DNA of 5,594 bases, taken from contig SLMC01000058.1 in assembly GCA_007133745.1 (NCBI GenBank), forward strand, positions 1 through 5,594, given 5' to 3'. Both the position numbers and the translations under genes were made by a program. This document shows, piece by piece, positions 5,329-5,594 of this stretch (positions are counted from its first letter, which is position 1; every line of letters starts with the position of its first letter). The notes under the pieces were generated by a model. That model had not been told where the DNA came from, did no database searches, and saw only the letters and a program-made list of their open reading frames with translations. The DNA is from Kiritimatiellia bacterium (GTDB lineage: Bacteria; Verrucomicrobiota; Kiritimatiellia; UBA8416; SLMC01).

Positions 5329-5377
5329 GTGACCAGTGAACAATAAACAGTGATCAGTAAACAGTGAACAGTGAAGA
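5329..5377. repeat. GTGAACA 7-bp tandem array, seven units
   Basis: Seven consecutive 7-bp units run without interruption after flgI: GTGACCA, GTGAACA, ATAAACA, GTGATCA, GTAAACA, GTGAACA and GTGAAGA. The consensus is GTGAACA. An eighth related unit, GTGAAGA, lies at 5319-5325, separated by AAA, only 2 nt after the flgI stop. Confidence 0.9.
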
Positions 5378-5392
5378 GGGGTATGGAAGACA

Positions 5393-5428
5393 GATCCGTC
5401 CGATCCGTCCGATCCGTCCGATCCGTCC
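5393..5428. repeat. GATCCGTCC 9-bp tandem array, four perfect units
   Basis: Four identical GATCCGTCC units run head to tail (5393-5401, 5402-5410, 5411-5419, 5420-5428). The array ends 14 bp before the flgJ ATG, so it takes the place of a Shine-Dalgarno region. Perfect identity suggests recent expansion or frequent homogenisation, and copy number may differ between strains. Confidence 0.95.
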
Positions 5429-5442
5429 TAAAGACATAGACC

Positions 5443-5594
5443 ATGAATGAACTAGCGATACAAACGAAAATGCTTGAAACCGATGCGACCCGCTCAGCCG
5501 CCGCATTGCGTCACGACGCCCGGCTCAAGGACGCCTGCAAGGAATTCGAGGGCATGTTGCTGGCGATCATTCTTAAGGAAGGCATGAAACCCGC
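5443..5594 (+). CDS. flgJ: FlgJ rod-binding protein, N-terminal part (cut by window end)
   Basis: The first 50 codons are visible. The sequence from about residue 28 (LKDACKEFEGMLLAIILKEG, then MKP) matches the start of the FlgJ rod-binding domain, whose hallmark is a K-x-FE-x(2)-L/F-x(3)-LL-x(2)-M helix. FlgJ acts as the scaffold or cap for rod assembly in the periplasm. Some FlgJ proteins also carry a C-terminal peptidoglycan hydrolase, which cannot be judged here. There is an in-frame stop at 5437-5439, so ATG 5443 is the earliest start. No Shine-Dalgarno is visible; the upstream bases are the end of the GATCCGTCC array and AT-rich spacer. Position after flgI is the usual one for flgJ and supports the call. 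Confidence 0.8.
   Translation, partial: MNELAIQTKMLETDATRSAAALRHDARLKDACKEFEGMLLAIILKEGMKP

Noticed and set aside
4117..5343. Long minus-strand open frame of 408 codons opposite flgI
   Set aside because: The + strand encodes an unmistakable FlgI over the same bases. The minus product is rich in G, D, H and R with no recognisable domain, as expected for the antisense of a GC-rich gene. The same applies to minus frames at 283-960, 1102-1794 and 2969-3745.
5329..5428. CRISPR array
   Set aside because: Repeats are 7 and 9 bp, contiguous and without unique spacers, so they are simple tandem repeats.

Overview
The window holds one flagellar basal-body cluster with every gene on the + strand, in the order flgF, flgG, flgA, flgH, flgI, flgJ. 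flgJ is cut by the window end. The products build the rod (FlgF proximal, FlgG distal), the P ring in the peptidoglycan layer (FlgI, with its chaperone FlgA) and the L ring in the outer membrane (FlgH). FlgJ is the rod-binding assembly factor. P- and L-ring genes imply a motile Gram-negative (diderm) cell. The five complete genes are intact, of normal length apart from a long FlgA, and carry the expected family motifs.

The unusual part is the DNA between the genes. Flagellar operons are normally compact, but here the gaps are 282, 346, 118, 193 and 126 bp, and each holds repetitive or self-complementary sequence. The gaps after flgF and flgG each carry a copy of one 169-bp repeat (842-1010 and 1899-2067). 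By my hand alignment the copies are about 79% identical with no gaps. Each is bounded by inverted arrays of four GGAA tetramers set exactly 8 bp apart. The leaders of flgG and flgI share a YTGAAAT 7-bp array followed by a GC-rich stem holding the Shine-Dalgarno. The flgA-flgH gap has a 21-bp direct repeat and a 25-bp palindrome. The flgH-flgI gap has a 50-bp element that folds on paper as a three-way junction. The flgI-flgJ gap has seven 7-bp units (consensus GTGAACA) followed by four perfect GATCCGTCC units.

From memory, such short-period repeats and junction elements in gaps are common in genomes of uncultured Planctomycetes/PVC-related and Hydrogenedentota-like bacteria. This is a weak inference; the coding sequences alone do not let me name the phylum. 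No RNA gene, CRISPR array, transposase or convincing promoter or intrinsic terminator is visible. The window starts 66 bp before flgF, so the operon promoter probably lies upstream.
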